Part shown: piece after piece, positions 63,073-64,000 of the stretch
Layout: every line of letters begins with the position of its first letter
How positions within the stretch are numbered: the first letter of the stretch is position 1
Assembly (NCBI GenBank): GCA_010909165.1
Contig: MU008161.1
Location: 1,240,001-1,304,000 of the forward strand
Direction: 5' to 3'
Source of the DNA: Anthoceros angustus
Taxonomy: Eukaryota > Streptophyta > Anthocerotopsida > Anthocerotales > Anthocerotaceae
Length of the DNA stretch: 64,000 bases
Translations under genes and position numbers: made by a program
Notes under the pieces: model-generated
Told to the model about the DNA's origin: nothing
The model's database searches: none
Seen by the model: the letters and a program-made list of their open reading frames with translations, nothing else

Positions 63073-64000
63073 TAAAGACTCTCATATTGTTCTTCTGCCT
63101 CTGTGATTCATGCACATGTTACTGGTGGTGGACAGCTATGCTTGGGGGCATCGTGTTACCATGCCATAGCACACCATCAACCATTCCCCATCTCTACCAC
63201 TTGTGAGAGAACGTAGATTTTTTTAGTTTCCTTGGTCTGTGGCCTGCTTCTTGTAGGCAGCTACTCGTCGTGCCCTTAAAAGAGGGTCATGATGCTGTTT
63301 GCGAAAGCTGTCTTCTGTAGTTGCCATAGTTTTTGAAGAAACAAAATAAAGGGTAAAGAAAGGCTTCACGTTTTCTTGCACGAAGAGGCTCGCGATACTT
63401 GTATTCGTGGCGCCCACTGTCAGCTACGGTCCTTTTTGGCCCCTCTTTGACGTTCAAATTTCTGGTATTTGATACCAATCTAGCCTTCTTCCCGGTGTGA
63501 GTTGAACTGAGAAGTAAGAACAAGTAATTCTTAGGCTGCACTGGAGATGTTAAGCTAAGCCGTTAAGCTCTGTCCGTAGATGAAACTTTCATGAGTGACG
63601 AGTGTTGTAGCCTCCTCTTCGTAATTTCAAATGGGTCGAATGGTTTTGGTTCGATACCTATTATATTGGATACTCGCAACAGGTTATGTTGCTCGATGAA
63701 AAGCAACAATCGCAATGGGTCCATTTCTCTCAGTGTGAGAGTGACTCTTTTAAAGATGGTCCATAAAAGGACTTTGATGATAAAAGCAGGTGTTCCATTA
63801 TAAGGTGATTCCATCTTCAATTGAAAGATAAGATCGACTTCATCAAAGGACTTTCTTTCATGACAAGTGGAGAACTTCCAATATGGAAGAGACATACAAA
63901 GGCAAGATGAAGGACTACGAATGTGATATATTAAAATATATTTTAATTTGATTTTTTAGAATATTTTACCACTTGTTGTTCCTATTGATTATTGATTAAC
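63073..64000. other. intergenic; unassigned minus-strand ORF
   Basis: A 110-codon minus-strand frame (63563-63895) reads like protein (for example MDPLRLLLFIEQHNLLRVSN and IIGIEPKPFDPFEI) and is AT-rich, unlike the neighbouring genes. I do not recognise it; an organelle-derived insertion or a transposon fragment are both possible. The last 80 bases are very AT-rich. Confidence 0.3.

Noticed and set aside
63563-63895. Plastid or mitochondrial gene insertion
   Set aside because: The ORF is AT-rich and protein-like, but I could not match it to any organelle gene I know, so it stays unassigned.

Overview
This is nuclear DNA from a land plant. The evidence is a plastid-type gene set (Rubisco LSMT-like methyltransferase, plastid ribosomal protein PSRP5, MurG), a PLS-class PPR protein with E/E+ tail, spliceosomal GT-AG introns, a cytosolic-type tRNA-Asp and Ty3/gypsy, hAT and PIF/Harbinger remnants. 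Introns are short (about 60-145 bp) and several genes are intronless. Together with MurG, a vertebrate-type COMT and a UPF0060 membrane protein, this suggests a non-flowering lineage (bryophyte, lycophyte or fern), but I cannot name the species.

Layout. 0-11 kb is a gene-rich arm: the 3' end of a Rubisco LSMT-like gene, a pfkB sugar kinase, a GNAT acetyltransferase that runs into a minisatellite, PEX12, a 75-bp tandem repeat and a BRCT-domain gene. 11.4-14.3 kb is one long intronless PPR gene. 14.4-18.7 kb is a repeat field (two interspersed families, a 0.43-kb tandem duplication carrying a 33-bp palindrome) with one tRNA-Asp. 19-32 kb is a second gene-rich arm: a UPF0060 protein, an unrecognised organelle-targeted protein, glutathionyl-hydroquinone reductase, a GT61 glycosyltransferase, PSRP5, a COMT-type methyltransferase and an RH13/DDX24/Mak5-type helicase.

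32-53 kb is transposon territory. A duplicated hAT fragment is followed by an LTR-like block and a minus-strand coiled-coil ORF. Into the start of that ORF a 10.2-kb gypsy element (39823-50015, 5-bp target duplication) has inserted; its PBS matches tRNA-Asp. A Harbinger remnant lies at 52-53 kb.

53.9-60.3 kb holds the most unusual locus. A minus-strand gene encodes three consecutive NAA50-like GNAT modules and is divergent from a plus-strand MurG gene. A 2.6-kb tandem duplication with 9-bp microhomology has doubled the shared promoter and most of both genes, leaving one complete and one truncated copy of each. An F-box gene and a RING gene end the window.

Quality caveat: several otherwise convincing genes carry single-base deletions, nearly all in homopolymer runs, and the two 2.6-kb copies differ almost only in run length. 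Consensus error of a noisy long-read assembly is a likely explanation, so the frameshifts noted below should not by themselves be read as pseudogenes.
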